64,000 nucleotides of DNA from Saccharomonospora azurea NA-128 (GCF_000231055.2 NZ_CM001466.1:2074165-2138164), one strand, 5' to 3'; shown: positions 15,773 to 23,940, counted from the first letter of the stretch. Notes: generated from the sequence alone by a model not told the origin. Numbers and translations are program-made.

Positions 15773-16657
15773 TCACTTCTCCAGGCTGCCGGTCATGACG
15801 CAGAACCCTCCGTCGGAGGAGTTGACGCCGATGGTTAACGTGGCGTCACCACCGACGAAGTCGGCGTTCGCCCCAGCCATGCGGTGACTGTAGTTTTCCA
15901 TCGTCCACTTCTCACCGGAAGCGATGGCGTCTGCGAATGGGTCCGACAAGAAACCCAGCGACCTGTCCAAGCACTGCATGGAGTGCAAGGTGTCGAGGTC
16001 ACCCGCGTTCAGAGCGTCATGGAAGTCCTCCAGGTAGCCCACGATGTCGCGCAGGTCCTGCCAGCACCATCCGTCGGCCTGCCTCACGAAAGTGAAGCTC
16101 GTGGGTATCTCACCGTCGATGTCGGGCCGACCCATCGCGCTGCCGGACAGGGACACCACCGCTCTCGTGAGACCCTTCTTCTCATCCTCACCGTCGAATC
16201 CCACGTTCACATGGATGTAGCCGACGTCCTGCGGCTCCCGGAACTCGTCGGCGAACGTCTTGAGCTCCTCCGTGGCGTCCGGGCACAGCAACGGCGTCAC
16301 GGCAGCCGACTTGCCCGTTTTCAGGGCTTCCGCGACCTTGTCGCCCAGATCCTGCGCCGCCACTCCCCGAACAGTGAAATCCTCGGCGGTGCCGTGGTTC
16401 GCGGCGCGCTGGGACTCGGAGCCGCCGACGAGAAAGCCCGGCGCGACGAACGCCGTGATGGCGAAGGCCACCAGCGCCACCACGACGATGCTCACGCCGA
16501 CCCACACGCCGGCCTTGTTGCCGCCTGACGGCGGTGGAGGACCGAAGCCTCCAGGCTGCCCGTACGGACCTGACGGCATCGGCTGCTGGCCGCCGTACTG
16601 CGGGTTCGGTCCGCCGGGATACTGCCCGTACGGCCCGGGGTGGGACGGATAACTCAT
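15773..16657 (-). CDS. Pro/Gly-rich single-pass membrane protein of unknown function
   Basis: Not assigned to a named family. About 294 residues. The N-terminal 45 residues are rich in Pro, Gly, Tyr and Gln (YPSHPGPYGQYPGG type) and likely cytoplasmic. A membrane segment VWVGVSIVVVALVAFAITAF follows near residues 50-70. The rest is a soluble, probably extracytoplasmic domain with several Cys (CPDATEEL, GWCWQD, MQCLD, GFCVM), likely disulfide bonded. This layout is common in actinobacterial wall-facing proteins. ATG 16657 (MSYPSHPG) is chosen because AAAGGA lies 5 bases upstream; frames reaching 16732 add a basic segment with no ribosome site. Confidence 0.65.
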   Translation of the reverse strand: MSYPSHPGPYGQYPGGPNPQYGGQQPMPSGPYGQPGGFGPPPPSGGNKAGVWVGVSIVVVALVAFAITAFVAPGFLVGGSESQRAANHGTAEDFTVRGVAAQDLGDKVAEALKTGKSAAVTPLLCPDATEELKTFADEFREPQDVGYIHVNVGFDGEDEKKGLTRAVVSLSGSAMGRPDIDGEIPTSFTFVRQADGWCWQDLRDIVGYLEDFHDALNAGDLDTLHSMQCLDRSLGFLSDPFADAIASGEKWTMENYSHRMAGANADFVGGDATLTIGVNSSDGGFCVMTGSLEK

Positions 16658-16720
16658 CGGCATCCTTTGTGTGCGCACGCGATCTGGACGGTGACCGACA
16701 CGCATCCGAACCAGCCGGTC

Positions 16721-16740
16721 ACGTGGAGTCACGTGGAGTC
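16721..16740. repeat. 10-bp tandem duplication
   Basis: ACGTGGAGTC occurs twice in direct succession just upstream of the minus-strand membrane protein gene and near the broken end of the TspO-like relic. It may mark the site of a past rearrangement. Confidence 0.5.
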
Positions 16741-16802
16741 ATTGTGCCGGTGCCCGGCCCCGTTCGGGCCGAACATCGGCAGCTGCATCGCAGAACACAC
16801 TC

Positions 16803-17003
16803 GTCGCACGCCGCCGCACGCTCTCACTCGCCGTCGTGGTGGCACTGGACGGCGCGATCGCCGCGGAGATCGCCACCGCCGCCCGCCGCGATCCGGTCGC
16901 CGCCGGGCTGCTCGCGCCGTATCTGGCGTGGAGCCTGTACGCCACGGCGCTCACCGCCGCGGTCCGCGATCCCGACAACGAGCCCCAGCGTCACGACGCC
17001 TGA
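16803..17003 (+). pseudogene. C-terminal relic of a TspO/MBR-like gene
   Basis: A short frame ending at TGA 17001 encodes about 66 residues whose end reads AGLLAPYLAWSLYATALTAA. This closely resembles the last helix of TspO/MBR tryptophan-rich sensory proteins (family pattern LLxPYLAWxxFAxxLN). The preceding VVVALDGAIAAEIATAARR fits the fourth helix. There is no start codon with a ribosome site and the first three helices are missing, because the sequence to the left is the upstream region of the opposite gene. It therefore looks like a deletion remnant. The last 13 bases overlap the end of the convergent DUF5946 gene. Confidence 0.5.
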
Positions 17004-17455
17004 CCGCGCGTCATCGACTCGGCCCAGCGACGCATGCGGTCGTGGTAGCCGTCGGCGGGGAACGTGCCGTCGACGGAGACGTCCTCGATCGTCACCAGCG
17101 ACGGCGTCGTCACCGTCGTCGTGGGCGGTGGCGGCTGCCGATCGGCGGTGAGCCACGAGCGCACGCCGCGCCGGTTGTCGCGCACCCGCTCGGCCGTGAG
17201 TCGATGAACGGCGTCCAGTCCGTCGGCGACGAACGTGGTGACGATCTCCCACTGCCCAGAGAGAGCGGCCTCGGGTGTTCGCGAGCGGTGTTGCAGGAGG
17301 TAACAGGCCACGTTGACGCTGTGGAACGCCGCCCACGGCTGTCGACGCTCGTGGTCGAGGGCGAGCAGCACCCCGAACAGCTCGTCACACGAGCCGAAAC
17401 GCCCGCTCGCGCCACAGTCCGCACACACAGAGCTCCCGTCGGTCACGCCACCCAC
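16991..17455 (-). CDS. DUF5946 family protein
   Basis: A 154-residue protein of unknown function. The N-terminal CADCG knuckle is followed by the diagnostic SCDELFGVLLALDHE and a His/Cys stretch with HSVNVACYLLQH. This is the DUF5946 pattern, where conserved Cys and His could bind metal. A GTG at 17446 (three residues in) is an equally good start. The gene is divergent from the DHFR-like gene and convergent with the TspO-like relic. No role is known for the family. Confidence 0.7.
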   Translation of the reverse strand: MGGVTDGSSVCADCGASGRFGSCDELFGVLLALDHERRQPWAAFHSVNVACYLLQHRSRTPEAALSGQWEIVTTFVADGLDAVHRLTAERVRDNRRGVRSWLTADRQPPPPTTTVTTPSLVTIEDVSVDGTFPADGYHDRMRRWAESMTRGQAS

Positions 17456-17541
17456 GCTAGCCCCGCTCGCTTCGCCGGTACAGCGCGATGAATCCTGTGG
17501 CGCTCAACGGGAATACCTCGTGTTCGACCCGTGGAGGAATC

Positions 17542-18108
17542 ATGATGCGTAGCGTCACCTACTCGATGGGCGTCTCGCTGGACGGCTACATCGTCGGGCC
17601 GGACGGCCGCTTCGACTGGACCGAGCCCGACGACGAGCTGTTCCGGTTTCACATCGACCAGATCAGAGAAGTCGGCGTCCACCTGATGGGTCGCCGCCTG
17701 TACAAGACGATGCTCTACTGGGAGACCGTCGACCAGACCACGCTCGACGACACACAGCGCGAGTGGGCCGCGCTGTGGAATCCGCTGCCCAAGGTCGTGT
17801 TCTCCACGACGCTGGCGTCGGTGCGGGGCAACGCCCGCCTGGCCTCCAGGAGCCTGCGGGAGGAGATCACCCGGTTGCGTGCCGAGCCGGCGGAAGGCCA
17901 CATCGCGATCGGCGGCGCCACTGTCGCGGCCGAAGCGGCGGCGCTGGATCTGATCGACGAGTACCGGGTCACGGTCCACCCGGTGCTGGTCGGCGGAGGC
18001 GTTCCGTGCTTTCCCCGCAGCAAACGCCGCGTGGACCTCGACCTCGTCGAAACCCGCACGTTCACCTCGAACGTCGTGTATCTCCGCTATCGCGTGGCAC
18101 GGCGCTGA
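17542..18108 (+). CDS. dihydrofolate reductase-family protein (RibD C-terminal fold)
   Basis: A 188-residue protein of the DHFR / RibD C-terminal group. Visible hallmarks are SMGVSLDGYIVGPDGRFDW at the N-terminus, HLMGRRLYKTM, IAIGGATVAAEA as the nucleotide loop, and HPVLVGGGVPCF near the end. Members reduce pyrimidine or pteridine-like substrates with NADPH, but most single-domain copies are uncharacterised. A GGAGGA box at 17533-17538 serves ATG 17542 or the next ATG at 17545. It is expressed apart from its neighbours. Confidence 0.8.
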   Translation: MMRSVTYSMGVSLDGYIVGPDGRFDWTEPDDELFRFHIDQIREVGVHLMGRRLYKTMLYWETVDQTTLDDTQREWAALWNPLPKVVFSTTLASVRGNARLASRSLREEITRLRAEPAEGHIAIGGATVAAEAAALDLIDEYRVTVHPVLVGGGVPCFPRSKRRVDLDLVETRTFTSNVVYLRYRVARR

Positions 18109-18125
18109 CCGCGAGCCGTATCCGG

Positions 18126-18548
18126 TTACGTGGTCCGTTCGTCGAGGCGACGGCCGAGGACCACGACCTTCGCGTCGGTGTATCCGAGCGTGGCGTAGAA
18201 GTCGATGACGGCCTGGTTCTCGGTACGGACCATGAGCTGCAGCTTGGATATCCCACGGGCCCGTACCCACTGCTCGCAGGCCCGCATCATCTGCCGACCC
18301 AGTCCCCCGGCCTGCCTCGACGGCTCGACCGCGAGGTAGTAGACCCACCCGCGGTGTCCGTCGTGGCCGACCATCGCGGTCGCCACCAGAGTCCGGTCGT
18401 CGATGCCTGCGAGCACCGTCGACGCGGGCCCGGCCATGGCGGTGCGCAGGTCGGTCTCCGGGTCGTTCCAGGGCCGGGTGAGGCCGGTGACGCGCCAGAG
18501 CGTGATCGCGTCGCGGTACAGACGGGGAGGCAGTGGCTCGATCTTCAC
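18126..18548 (-). CDS. GNAT-family N-acetyltransferase (YpeA-like)
   Basis: A 140-residue acetyltransferase. The acetyl-CoA loop is SRQAGGLGRQMM (Q/R-x-x-G-x-G/A pattern) near residue 77-88, preceded by the strand WVYYLAVEP. A late NQAVIDFYATLGY is the usual motif B region. The size and layout match YpeA-type small GNAT enzymes; the acceptor is unknown. GTG start at 18548. Convergent with the DHFR-like gene, from which it is separated by 17 bp. Confidence 0.8.
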   Translation of the reverse strand: MKIEPLPPRLYRDAITLWRVTGLTRPWNDPETDLRTAMAGPASTVLAGIDDRTLVATAMVGHDGHRGWVYYLAVEPSRQAGGLGRQMMRACEQWVRARGISKLQLMVRTENQAVIDFYATLGYTDAKVVVLGRRLDERTT

Positions 18549-18608
18549 GCGCGAAGTCTACGGCCTCAACATCCACAGTGGACCACTGAATTCTTTGAAA
18601 CAGAGCCG

Positions 18609-18998
18609 TCAGAGCGGGTCGATGCGCGCTTTGAGCAGGCAGAAGGCGTTGCCCTCGGGGTCGGCGAGAACACGCCATTGCTCGTCACCGGTCTGGCCGA
18701 TGTCGGCCGGGCGTGCGCCGATCTTGAGGAGGCGTTCGAGTTCGGCGTCCTGATCGCGGTCGGTGGGGTTGAGGTCGATGTGCAGCAACGACGTCCGCTG
18801 CTCCGGCACGTCCGCGGTCCTGAGGATGATCGTCGGCTGCGGCCCGCCGAACCCTTCGCGCGGTCCGATCTCGACGGCGTAACCGCCGTCGCCCTCCTCG
18901 CGGCCGAGCTCCACGAAGTCCAGCACTTCGCACCAGAACCGCGCGAGCTTGTCGGGATCGCGGCAGTCGAGCACGAGCTCACCGATGCGACATGCCAT
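18609..18998 (-). CDS. VOC (glyoxalase/bleomycin-resistance fold) protein
   Basis: A 129-residue protein with two beta-alpha-beta-beta-beta modules. The first begins IGELVLDCRDPDKLARFWCEVL and the second has LLHIDLNPTDRDQ and ends VLADPEGNAFCLL. These are the standard marks of the vicinal oxygen chelate fold. His and Glu residues at the usual metal positions can be seen, but the substrate cannot be predicted. Single gene, with GGTAGG upstream of ATG 18998. Confidence 0.8.
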   Translation of the reverse strand: MACRIGELVLDCRDPDKLARFWCEVLDFVELGREEGDGGYAVEIGPREGFGGPQPTIILRTADVPEQRTSLLHIDLNPTDRDQDAELERLLKIGARPADIGQTGDEQWRVLADPEGNAFCLLKARIDPL

Positions 18999-19107
18999 GA
19001 ACGAGACCTACCTTCGGCGTTGAACGGTCAGGACTCGCGACCGTACAAGCCGAGGCGAGCCTGCGCGAACGGTTTTCGCGCTTCCCCCGGCTCGTCCGCC
19101 TGCGTGC

Positions 19108-19509
19108 TCACGTGGGGATCCCACGAGGAACGTCGGACCCAAGGCGGTGTCGGACGCGCGCGGCGTAGAGGTCGTAACGCGTGGCCATGCGCGCCGTGGG
19201 GAGGCGAACCGGCTTCGCCACCGACGGTCGACCGAGATGTTCGCCGTTGCGGAACTGGTCGCGGGTGAGGTCGATCTCCAGGCCGTTGTCGAGGCGATTC
19301 CAGTAGTGGATCCCGTTGGACGTCCCGTCCCGCAAGGTGACATCCGCCCGCAGGAGAACGCCGCCCAGCAGCTCCGACAACGCAATGGACGTGACTCCAC
19401 AGTGGCCGCGCGCGGGGTTGTCCGGATCCCAGGGGTCGGTAGGGTCGCAGGTCTCGTCGTCCCAGCAATCGCGTAGCGCTGCCTCCAGGGCAACGAAAGA
19501 CCAGACCAT
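19108..19509 (-). CDS. YunG-like family protein
   Basis: About 133 residues from ATG 19509. The core GHCGVTSIALSELLGGVLL, then IHYWNRLDNGLEIDLTRDQF, is the pattern of YunG-type proteins of unknown function. Conserved Cys and His in these motifs suggest a papain/NlpC-like arrangement, but no activity is established. The frame continues upstream to 19575 (ATG) and even through the tRNA, but the tRNA part cannot be coding. The segment 19510-19575 lacks a good ribosome site. Function unknown. Confidence 0.6.
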   Translation of the reverse strand: MVWSFVALEAALRDCWDDETCDPTDPWDPDNPARGHCGVTSIALSELLGGVLLRADVTLRDGTSNGIHYWNRLDNGLEIDLTRDQFRNGEHLGRPSVAKPVRLPTARMATRYDLYAARVRHRLGSDVPRGIPT

Positions 19510-19629
19510 CGGGATGCCGTCCTTCGACGTGCACTCGCGAGTGACCTCGCACAAGCTACCTGGAGGCACCGACATCCCCGTGCCACGCGAGCTCGCGCTG
19601 CTGGCCAGGGCAGCCCTGACCTGCGCCTT

Positions 19630-19706
19630 TGGTGCCCCCGACGGGACTCGAACCCGCACTGAGTCGATTTTAAGTCGACTGCCTCTGCCGGTTGGGCTAC
19701 GGGGGC
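19630..19706 (-). tRNA. tRNA with anticodon UAA (Leu by anticodon), short variable arm, CCA encoded
   Basis: Reading the minus strand, acceptor arms GCCCCCG and CGGGGGC pair perfectly and are followed by A and an encoded CCA. The D arm GCC-C-AACCGGCAGA-GGC has the look of a leucine tRNA. The anticodon stem GTCGA/TCGAC encloses loop CTTAAAA, giving anticodon TAA (bases 19672-19670). The T arm is GCGGG-TTCGAGT-CCCGT. The variable region is only about 5 bases (TCAGT), whereas bacterial tRNA-Leu normally has a long class II arm. The amino acid identity is therefore less certain than the tRNA itself. Confidence 0.85.
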
Positions 19707-19734
19707 AGGGCTTACCTTATGCCCCCGCAGCAAC

Positions 19735-21057
19735 CTACGAGCGGGATGCCCTGGCGAACTCTTCCTTCGGGTTGTTGATCTGCCCGAGCGCGACGGTCTC
19801 ACGCTTGAACAGGCCGCTGAGTGCCCAGTCGAGCAGGATGCGCACCTTGCGGTTGAAGGTCGGCATAGCCTTGACGTGGTAGGTGCGGTGGAACAGCCAG
19901 GCCGGGAAGCCCTTGATCTTCAGGTTCATCGCGTCGGCGACACCCTTGTGGAGACCGAGGCCAGCGACCGCGCCGAGGTTCTTGTGGTAGTAGTCCGTCG
20001 GCGTGCCACCGCGCAGCGACCGGATGATGTTCTTGGACAGGTGCCGCGCCTGACGCACCGCGTGCTGGGCGTTGGGCGGGCAGGTCGCCGTCGGGTCGCT
20101 CTCGGTGCGCGACAGGTCGGGCACCGCGGCGACGTCACCGGCTGTCCAGACGTCCGGGTGGCCCACCACCTGCAGCGCCGCCGTGGCCTGCAGCCTGCCG
20201 CGCTTGTCGGTGGGCAGGTCGGAGTTGGCGAGCACCGGGTTGGCCTTCACGCCGGCGGTCCAGATGATCGTGTCGCTGTCGAACTCGGTGCCGTCGGAGA
20301 GCACGACGTGCCCGTCCTCGAACGACTTCGCCGCCGTCGACAGGTAGACCTCGATGCCGCGCTTCTCCAGCTGTTCGGCGGTCCACACGCCGAGCGTCTC
20401 GCGCACCTCGGGAAGGATGCGGCCGGACGCCTCCACGAGAACCCACCGGATGTCCTCCGGCTTGATGTTCTCGTAGTAGCGGCAGGCGTCGCGGGTCATG
20501 TCCTCCAGCTCGGCCAACGCCTCGATGCCCGCGAAGCCGCCACCGACGACGGTGAACGTGAGCAGCCGCTTGCGCAGCTCGGGGTCGAGGGTGCTCGCGG
20601 CCTCGTCCAGCTTCGTGAGGACGTGGTTGCGCAGGTAGATGGCCTCGCCGATGGTCTTGAGGGCGATGCCCTGCTCGGCCAGTCCGGGGATCGGCAGCAG
20701 TCGCGCGACGGAGCCGAGCGCCACCACGAGCACGTCGTAGTTGAGCTGCTCGATGTGCCCGTCGGGTGCCTCCACCGTGACGGTCTTGTTCGCGTGCTCG
20801 ATGGAGTTCACGCGGGCGGTCAGAACGTGGCAGCGTCGAAGCACCCTGCGCAGCGGCACGACCACGTGACGTGGCTCGATGGACCCCGCAGCCGCCTCCG
20901 GCAGGAAGGGCTGGTAGGTCATGTGTGGCTGCGGGTCGACGACGGTCACGGAAGCCTCGTTGGCCCGCAGCTTCTTCTGCAGCCCGAGGGCCGTGTACAA
21001 GCCGACGTATCCGCCACCGAGGACCAGGATCCGCGTCGGTTCCGACTTGACTGCCAT
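19735..21057 (-). CDS. ndh: type II NADH dehydrogenase (NDH-2)
   Basis: A 440-residue membrane-associated flavoprotein that passes electrons from NADH to menaquinone without proton pumping. The FAD-binding motif ILVLGGGYVGLYTA is at the N-terminus, the NADH-binding motif TVVGGGFAGIEALAE near 170, and the second FAD motif VWTAGDVAAV near 305. The C-terminus has amphipathic stretches (WLFHRTYHVKAMP, VRILLDWALSGLF) typical of membrane attachment. Length and motifs match the mycobacterial Ndh enzymes. It is followed by the UAA tRNA on the same strand, 28 bp beyond its stop codon. Confidence 0.92.
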   Translation of the reverse strand: MAVKSEPTRILVLGGGYVGLYTALGLQKKLRANEASVTVVDPQPHMTYQPFLPEAAAGSIEPRHVVVPLRRVLRRCHVLTARVNSIEHANKTVTVEAPDGHIEQLNYDVLVVALGSVARLLPIPGLAEQGIALKTIGEAIYLRNHVLTKLDEAASTLDPELRKRLLTFTVVGGGFAGIEALAELEDMTRDACRYYENIKPEDIRWVLVEASGRILPEVRETLGVWTAEQLEKRGIEVYLSTAAKSFEDGHVVLSDGTEFDSDTIIWTAGVKANPVLANSDLPTDKRGRLQATAALQVVGHPDVWTAGDVAAVPDLSRTESDPTATCPPNAQHAVRQARHLSKNIIRSLRGGTPTDYYHKNLGAVAGLGLHKGVADAMNLKIKGFPAWLFHRTYHVKAMPTFNRKVRILLDWALSGLFKRETVALGQINNPKEEFARASRS

Positions 21058-21277
21058 GACTCCATGGTTGCACCGCTGTGTGGAAGGTGTTAGCTACCCC
21101 TCCTCGCGTGTGACCAGCGTCGCCACGTCACCCAAACGATTCAGTTGGGGTCCACGACGGGTCATCGACCGGACGCCTGCTGTGAGCATGCGGGACTGTC
21201 GGACCCGCCCGCTACACCTACGGCTTTGCCGCACCTCCACAGACTCGGGCGAGTCCGACGACGAGGTGCGCAGCTGA

Positions 21278-21550
21278 TCACACCGACAGCGGCCGGATTC
21301 GATCCAGCGTGTCGGCGAGCGCGTCCTTCTCGCGCTCCAGGTCGTAACGCGACTGGAGGTTGAGCCAGAACCGCTCCGAGGTCCCGAAGTAGCGCGCGAG
21401 CCGCAACGCCGTGTCAGCCGAAATGCCCCGCTTGCCCTGCACGATCTCGTTGATGCGACGCGGCGGAACCCCGATGGCGACGGCCAATCGATGCTGGGTG
21501 ACACCCAGCGGTTCCAGGTACTCCTCGGCCAGGACCTCGCCTGGATGCAT
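21278..21550 (-). CDS. higA: HigA-family antitoxin / XRE regulator, without its toxin
   Basis: A 90-residue helix-turn-helix protein of the HigA type. It starts MHPGEVLAEEYLEPLGVTQH, then has GVPPRRINEIVQGKRGIS as the recognition region and SERFWLNLQSRYDLE at the end, all family marks. HigA neutralises the RelE-like toxin HigB and represses the operon. ATG 21550 has AAGGGAG upstream. The toxin gene that should precede it is reduced to about 20 codons (21565-21627), and the uracil-DNA glycosylase gene occupies the rest of that space. The antitoxin therefore appears orphaned; it may survive as a regulator. Confidence 0.8.
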   Translation of the reverse strand: MHPGEVLAEEYLEPLGVTQHRLAVAIGVPPRRINEIVQGKRGISADTALRLARYFGTSERFWLNLQSRYDLEREKDALADTLDRIRPLSV

Positions 21551-21564
21551 CGGAGGCACTCCCT

Positions 21565-21627
21565 TCACCGATAGTCCGTGATGTCGACGTTCTCCCGACC
21601 GGTCGGCGTCCACTCGGCAAACGTTAA
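21565..21627 (-). pseudogene. C-terminal remnant of a HigB-like toxin gene
   Basis: Directly before higA a frame ending at TGA 21567-21565 reads LTFAEWTPTGRENVDITDYR. The end resembles the C-terminus of HigB toxins (pattern F-x-W-x(5,8)-V-E-I-x-D-Y-H). No start codon or N-terminal two thirds exist; the adjoining sequence is the end of another gene. The first codon is TTA, rare in this genome. Short, so homology is only suggestive. Confidence 0.45.
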
Positions 21628-21649
21628 GCCGACAGCGCCACCGTGCAGC

Positions 21650-22357
21650 TCAGACCAACCCCGCCAGGTCCTTCGCCCGCTCCAGCACGGCGCGCAGCAT
21701 GGCCGGAGTGAGCTTGCCGGTGAACGTGTTCTGCTGCGACACGTGGTAGCAGCCGAGCAGGTGCAGCGGCGTGGGCCCGTCGAGGGCCACCTGCACGTCG
21801 TGGCCGAACTTCGGCCGGGGGCGCGGGATCACCCAGCCGGCCTCGGCGAGCACGGGCAGGAGCGCCTGCCAGCCGAACGCGCCGAGGACGACCACCGCCT
21901 TCAGCGTCGGGCGCAGCAGGGCGAGTTCGTCGGCGAGCCAGTGGCGGCACGTGTCGCGCTCGGCGGGGGTGGGTTTGTTCGCGGGCGGCGCGCAGTGCAC
22001 GGGCGCGGTGATGCGCGTGCCGCGCAGGGTGAGGCCGTCGTCGCGGTGCGTGGCCGTGGGTTGCGAGGCGAGCCCCACGTCGTACAGCGCCTGGTAGAGG
22101 ACGTCTCCGGAGCGGTCGCCGGTGAACATGCGGCCCGTGCGGTTGCCGCCGTGGGCGGCGGGGGCGAGACCCACGATGACGAGCGCCGCGTCGTCGGCCC
22201 CGAAGCCGGGCACGGGACGGCCCCAGTAGGTCTGGTCGGCGAACGCCGCGCGCTTCGTCCTCGCCACGTGTTCCCGCCACTCGACGAGCCGGGGGCACGC
22301 ACGGCACTCGCTGACGGCCGCGTCGAGCTGGTCCAGAGACTTCCACGACGAACTCAC
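21650..22357 (-). CDS. uracil-DNA glycosylase, family 5 (UdgB-like)
   Basis: A 235-residue base-excision repair enzyme. An N-terminal CRACPRL cluster and later Cys residues (HCAPPANKPT, CRHW) fit the four Cys that hold a [4Fe-4S] cluster in family 4/5 enzymes. Motif 1 is GLAPAAHGGNRTGR; it lacks the polar Asp/Asn of other families, as in family 5. The C-terminal motif is GCYHVSQQNTFTGKL with the active His. It removes uracil and related deaminated bases from DNA, a marked need in high-GC genomes. It is divergent from the S10 peptidase gene. Confidence 0.87.
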   Translation of the reverse strand: MSSSWKSLDQLDAAVSECRACPRLVEWREHVARTKRAAFADQTYWGRPVPGFGADDAALVIVGLAPAAHGGNRTGRMFTGDRSGDVLYQALYDVGLASQPTATHRDDGLTLRGTRITAPVHCAPPANKPTPAERDTCRHWLADELALLRPTLKAVVVLGAFGWQALLPVLAEAGWVIPRPRPKFGHDVQVALDGPTPLHLLGCYHVSQQNTFTGKLTPAMLRAVLERAKDLAGLV

Positions 22358-22389
22358 CGCACCATTGTCCCGTGGCCTACGTTGGTCGC

Positions 22390-23868
22390 ATGTCAGACAA
22401 GATCAGCGAGGACACGCAGGAGACGGACGGCAAGCCCGCCGAACCGCGCGACGACGTGGTCACCACCCACCACACCCTGTCGGTCGGCGACCGGGAGCTC
22501 GCCTACACCGCGAGCACCGGTCGCATCGTCCTGCGCAAGGAAGTACTGAAGGACGGCGCCTTCGACGGGCACAAGCCGAAGGCCGAGGTGTTCCTCACCT
22601 CGTACACGCTCGACGGGGCCGAGCCCGGGTCTCGGCCGGTGACGTTCGCGTTCAACGGCGGGCCCGGATCGTCCAGCATCTGGTTGCATCTCGGACTGTT
22701 CGGACCTCGCCGCGTGGTGTCGGGCGACGTCGACGCCCCCGAGCCGCCGCCGTATCGGCTGGCGGACAACCCCGAGACGCTGCTCGCCCACAGCGACCTC
22801 GTGTTCATCGACCCGGTGTCCACGGGGTACTCGCGAACGGTCGAGGGCGAGAAGCCGAAGGAGTTCCACGGCTTCACGCCCGACGTCGAGGCCGTCGGCG
22901 AGGTGATCCGGCTGTGGACGTCCCGCAACGGACGGTGGCTCTCGCCGAAGTTCGTGGCCGGTGAGTCGTACGGCACCGTGCGCGCCGCCGCGCTCGCCGC
23001 TCACCTCCAGCAGCGCCACGGGCTGTATCTCAACGGGTTGCTGCTGATCTCCTCGGTGCTCGACATGAGCACGGTGATGTTCCACGAGGGCAACGACCTG
23101 CCGTACTCGACGTACGTGCCGACGTACGCGGCGATCGCGCACTACCACGGCAAGCACGGCGACCGGCCGCTGGACGAGGTGCTGGCCGAGGCGGAGGAGT
23201 TCGCCTCGCGCGACCTGCCGTGGGCGTTGGCGCGCGGCTCGCGGCTGTCGGCCGACGAGCGTGCCGACCTCGTGGCCCGCCTCGCGCGACTCACCGGACT
23301 CTCGGAGTCCTATGTGGATCGCGTGAACCTCCGCATCGAGCACGTGCGGTTCTTCACCGAACTGTTGCGAGACAAGGGCCTCACCACGGGCCGCATGGAC
23401 GGCCGGTTCACGACGTGGGAGCCCGACGGCGGGCGCGAGCACATGAGCGACGACGCGTCGATCTCCCGCATCATCGGTGCGTACTCGGCGGCGTTCAACC
23501 ACTACGTGCGCACCGAACTCGGCTACGCCAACGACCTGCCCTACGAGATCCTGTCGCTCGACGTCAACCGCGAATGGTCCTATTCGGACTTCGAGGGCAG
23601 GCCGATCTCCGTGGTGGACGACCTGTCGGCCGCCATGCGCGCCAACCCGCACCTGAAGGTGCACGTCGCGTTCGGCTACTACGACGGCGCCACGCCGCAC
23701 TACGCCGCCGAACACGTCCTCGCCCAGCTCCGCATCCCGGACGAGCTGCGGGACAACATCGACACGGCGTACTACCCGGCGGGCCACATGATGTACGTGC
23801 ACGAGCCGTCGCGGGTCCAGCAGTCGCGCGACCTGGCGCGGTTCGTCGTCGACAGCTCGAACCGCTAG
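22390..23868 (+). CDS. S10-family serine carboxypeptidase-like peptidase
   Basis: A 492-residue alpha/beta-hydrolase. The oxyanion-hole motif FAFNGGPGSSSIWLH, nucleophile Ser-193 in AGESYGTVRAA, Asp in AFGYYDGATPHY and His in YPAGHMMYVH make up the catalytic set of serine carboxypeptidases. No signal peptide is seen with ATG 22390 (MSDKISED), so it looks cytoplasmic, as in other bacterial S10 homologues. The ribosome site is weak. It stands alone between the glycosylase gene and the BlaI-type operator at 23895. Confidence 0.85.
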   Translation: MSDKISEDTQETDGKPAEPRDDVVTTHHTLSVGDRELAYTASTGRIVLRKEVLKDGAFDGHKPKAEVFLTSYTLDGAEPGSRPVTFAFNGGPGSSSIWLHLGLFGPRRVVSGDVDAPEPPPYRLADNPETLLAHSDLVFIDPVSTGYSRTVEGEKPKEFHGFTPDVEAVGEVIRLWTSRNGRWLSPKFVAGESYGTVRAAALAAHLQQRHGLYLNGLLLISSVLDMSTVMFHEGNDLPYSTYVPTYAAIAHYHGKHGDRPLDEVLAEAEEFASRDLPWALARGSRLSADERADLVARLARLTGLSESYVDRVNLRIEHVRFFTELLRDKGLTTGRMDGRFTTWEPDGGREHMSDDASISRIIGAYSAAFNHYVRTELGYANDLPYEILSLDVNREWSYSDFEGRPISVVDDLSAAMRANPHLKVHVAFGYYDGATPHYAAEHVLAQLRIPDELRDNIDTAYYPAGHMMYVHEPSRVQQSRDLARFVVDSSNR

Positions 23869-23894
23869 CGCCCGAGCACTCAGCAGCACCCGAC

Positions 23895-23931
23895 CCGGAC
23901 TCTCTACTATGTCGCATAGTAGAGAGTCCGG
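23895..23931. promoter_or_regulatory. probable BlaI operator before the lipoprotein-blaI-M56 genes
   Basis: A 37-bp palindrome with perfect 17-bp arms (CCGGACTCTCTACTATG and its complement) around TCG. The core TACTATG-N3-CATAGTA (23905-23921) is identical to that at 27034-27050 and holds the TACTA/TAGTA half-sites known for BlaI/MecI repressors. It ends 9 bp before the lipoprotein ATG, overlapping the ribosome site region. Confidence 0.75.
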
Positions 23932-23940
23932 GAGGCGACA

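Noticed and set aside
19575-19659. Upstream extension of the YunG-like protein
   Set aside because: The extension enters the 3' part of the tRNA gene (19630-19706) and lacks a ribosome site; the shorter start at 19509 is more likely.
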